From CAZUZS01 sp964624795 (GTDB lineage Bacteria; Calditrichota; Calditrichia; RBG-13-44-9): a stretch of DNA of 7,028 bases. The stretch covers positions 1 through 7,028 of the forward strand of contig CAZUZS010000134.1 in the NCBI GenBank assembly GCA_964624795.1. Direction: 5' to 3'. The position numbers and the translations under genes were made by a program. The notes under the pieces are model-generated. The model saw only the letters and a program-made list of their open reading frames with translations, was not told the DNA's origin and searched no databases. Below are positions 6,058-7,028 of this stretch, one piece after another; the first letter of the stretch is position 1; the number at the start of each line of letters is the position of its first letter.

Positions 6058-6115
6058 ATTATTGCGTTGTTTGTCAAATCAAATTAATTCAATCAATCAA
6101 AGAGGAGGCAGATCA

Positions 6116-6520
6116 ATGTCGCTGGCAAAAGAGCTCAAAGAGTTTGCCATGAAGGGCAATGTAGTCGATATGGCAGTCGGCGTTATTATTGGTCTGGCAT
6201 TTGGTAAGATCATAACATCTCTGGTGAATGATGTGATTATGCCGCCCATCGGCGTGCTGCTCGGCGGTATCGATTTTAGTAATAACATAATTTTATTGAG
6301 AGACGCCGTGGGGGATGTCCCTGCAGTTGCCATCAGGTATGGTTTATTCATTAATACGGTACTGGATTTTTTGATTGTTGCCTTTGTTATATTTCTGGCT
6401 ATTAAAGCGATGAACAAATTCAAAAAGAAACAGGAAGAAGCCCCGGCAGCCCCACCGGCTCCTTCCAAACAGGAAATACTGCTCACCGAAATCCGGGACG
6501 CGCTGCGAGCAAAAATCTGA
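6116..6520 (+). CDS. mscL: Large-conductance mechanosensitive channel MscL
   Basis: A 134-residue inner-membrane protein, matching the usual length (E. coli 136). It forms a pentameric pore that opens under membrane tension and releases solutes during osmotic downshock. Seen in order: the N-terminal amphipathic helix (LAKELKEFAMKGNVVDMAVGV), TM1 with the pore-lining glycine/alanine pattern (about 15-42, GVIIGLAFGKIITSLVNDVIMPP), the periplasmic loop with the conserved GGIDF (50-54), TM2 (about 76-99, INTVLDFLIVAFVIFLAIK), the basic RKKEE-like KFKKKQEEAP linker, and the C-terminal bundle helix KQEILLTEIRDAL. The ATG at 6116 follows an AGGAGG ribosome site (6103-6108) by 7 bases, and the protein begins as MscL proteins do. 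It diverges from the Pycsar-TM-like gene. No strong terminator follows within 137 bp. Confidence 0.98.
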   Translation: MSLAKELKEFAMKGNVVDMAVGVIIGLAFGKIITSLVNDVIMPPIGVLLGGIDFSNNIILLRDAVGDVPAVAIRYGLFINTVLDFLIVAFVIFLAIKAMNKFKKKQEEAPAAPPAPSKQEILLTEIRDALRAKI

Positions 6521-6657
6521 TTCACCGGATCGAAAAGCCGATATCGAGAGTGCCGTTATCCTGAGGCTGACCGCCCGTCGAAGCGGTATCTTTCATGCTT
6601 ATCATTGCGAAAAAATAAATAATGCCAAATTTCAATAATATGGGAAAGGAAGTGCGC
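6521..6657. other. Spacer between mscL and the DUF3078 gene
   Basis: A 137-bp gap with no supported gene, no T-run terminator after mscL, and no clear promoter. It ends with the AAAGGAA ribosome site of the next gene. Read-through from mscL is possible. Confidence 0.4.
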
Positions 6658-7028
6658 ATGGCTAAGGTTAGGTTTGTTTTGCTCATCTCGTCATTAATTC
6701 TGCTGAATGTGTGTGTTTTGACAGCCCAGGAGAAGGAGAAAAAGCCCGAAAAAATGGGCTGGAACAATAACATTGTGGGTAGTCTGAATTTAACCCAGAC
6801 CAACTTTGACAACTGGAGCCAGGGTGGTGAGAACAGCTTGTCCTGGCAATTGAATATGAATGCCAAATTTGAAAAAAACGAGCTAATATATAACTGGACC
6901 AGTAACGGGAAAATTGCTTACGGCAACATTAAGCTTGGCAGCCAGGATGTGCGAAAGTCGGTGGATGAAATCCGGCTGGAGACAGTTTACACATATAAAT
7001 TGGGCATATTTGTAAACCCGTATGCATC
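6658..7028 (+). CDS. DUF3078-type outer-membrane protein, C-terminus cut by window edge
   Basis: An open frame runs from the ATG at 6658 to the right edge (123 residues visible). It begins with a Sec signal peptide (MAKVRFVLLISSLILLNVCVLTA, cleavage likely after Ala23), then a short charged linker (QEKEKKPEKMG), then the family block GWNNNIVGSLNLTQTNFDNWSQGGENSLSW, the tryptophan- and glycine-rich start seen in DUF3078 (PF11276) proteins, followed by alternating strands (LSWQLNMNAKFEKNELIYNWTSNGKIAYGNIKLG). These are thought to be outer-membrane beta-barrels; the function is unknown. The Cys at position 19 does not sit in a good lipobox. An in-frame ATG at 6640 exists but lacks a ribosome site, whereas AAAGGAA lies 7 bases before 6658. 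Confidence 0.85.
   Translation, partial: MAKVRFVLLISSLILLNVCVLTAQEKEKKPEKMGWNNNIVGSLNLTQTNFDNWSQGGENSLSWQLNMNAKFEKNELIYNWTSNGKIAYGNIKLGSQDVRKSVDEIRLETVYTYKLGIFVNPYA

Larger units (their letters stand above)
5738..6115. other. Divergent AT-rich control region between Pycsar-TM-like gene and mscL
   Basis: A 378-bp region with no supported gene. It holds the ribosome sites of both genes, an AT-rich 7-bp hairpin (CAATAAT 5833-5839 / ATTATTG 5842-5848) next to TGCC-TGGA-GGCA (5847-5858), the mscL extended -10, a leader hairpin, and an 8-bp inverted repeat (each listed separately). An upstream in-frame ATG for mscL at 6008 would add 36 unrelated residues without a ribosome site. I see no convincing -35/-10 pair for the minus-strand gene. 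Confidence 0.6.

Noticed and set aside
6097..6525. Minus-strand open frame of 142 codons
   Set aside because: Exact mirror of mscL.
6522..6866. Minus-strand open frame of 114 codons ending in a neat polar tail
   Set aside because: It lies antisense to the DUF3078 gene's signal peptide and first strands; no ribosome site and no family. The tidy C-terminus looked protein-like but falls in the spacer by chance.
1..7028. CRISPR array, tRNA, rRNA or insertion sequence
   Set aside because: No regularly spaced repeats, no cloverleaf or rRNA-like blocks and no transposase were seen on either strand.

Overview
The window looks like chromosome from a Gram-negative bacterium of the Bacteroidota/Calditrichota (FCB) side of the tree. 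Three things point there: a DUF3078-type outer-membrane barrel protein with a Sec signal, a Pycsar-TM (PF18967/DUF5706) membrane protein of the kind common in Bacteroidota, and several signal-peptide proteins of no assigned function. Housekeeping genes are moderately GC-rich and the intergenic regions are AT-rich. The phylum is an inference; no rRNA or marker gene is present.

Layout, left to right. All genes up to about 5.74 kb lie on the minus strand: an M29 metallo-aminopeptidase cut by the left edge (3-941); an AT-rich type II toxin-antitoxin pair (ParE/RelE-like toxin 1110-1433, Phd/YefM-like antitoxin 1430-1717, overlapping by ATGA) with its own promoter and a palindromic operator candidate; an MtfA-like M90 zinc peptidase (1866-2660) downstream of a YdfG-like short-chain dehydrogenase (2738-3496); a 277-bp stretch with no convincing gene; two secreted proteins of unknown function (3774-4250 and 4469-5071) separated by a structured spacer with a good Rho-independent terminator; and a Pycsar-TM-like membrane protein (5207-5737).

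A 378-bp AT-rich divergent region (5738-6115) then leads to two plus-strand genes: the mechanosensitive channel mscL (6116-6520) and the start of a DUF3078 outer-membrane protein, cut by the right edge (6658-7028).

How the parts relate. The antitoxin and toxin form one operon. ydfG and mtfA may be co-transcribed (77-bp gap). The rest appear to be separate units. The most interesting observation is the solo Pycsar-TM effector-family protein: no nucleotide cyclase (PycC) or fused HD domain is in the window, and it is divergent from mscL, another inner-membrane protein. I do not see a complete new defence system here. The orphan effector, the long structured mscL leader and the structured spacer at 4290-4450 are the parts most worth following up.
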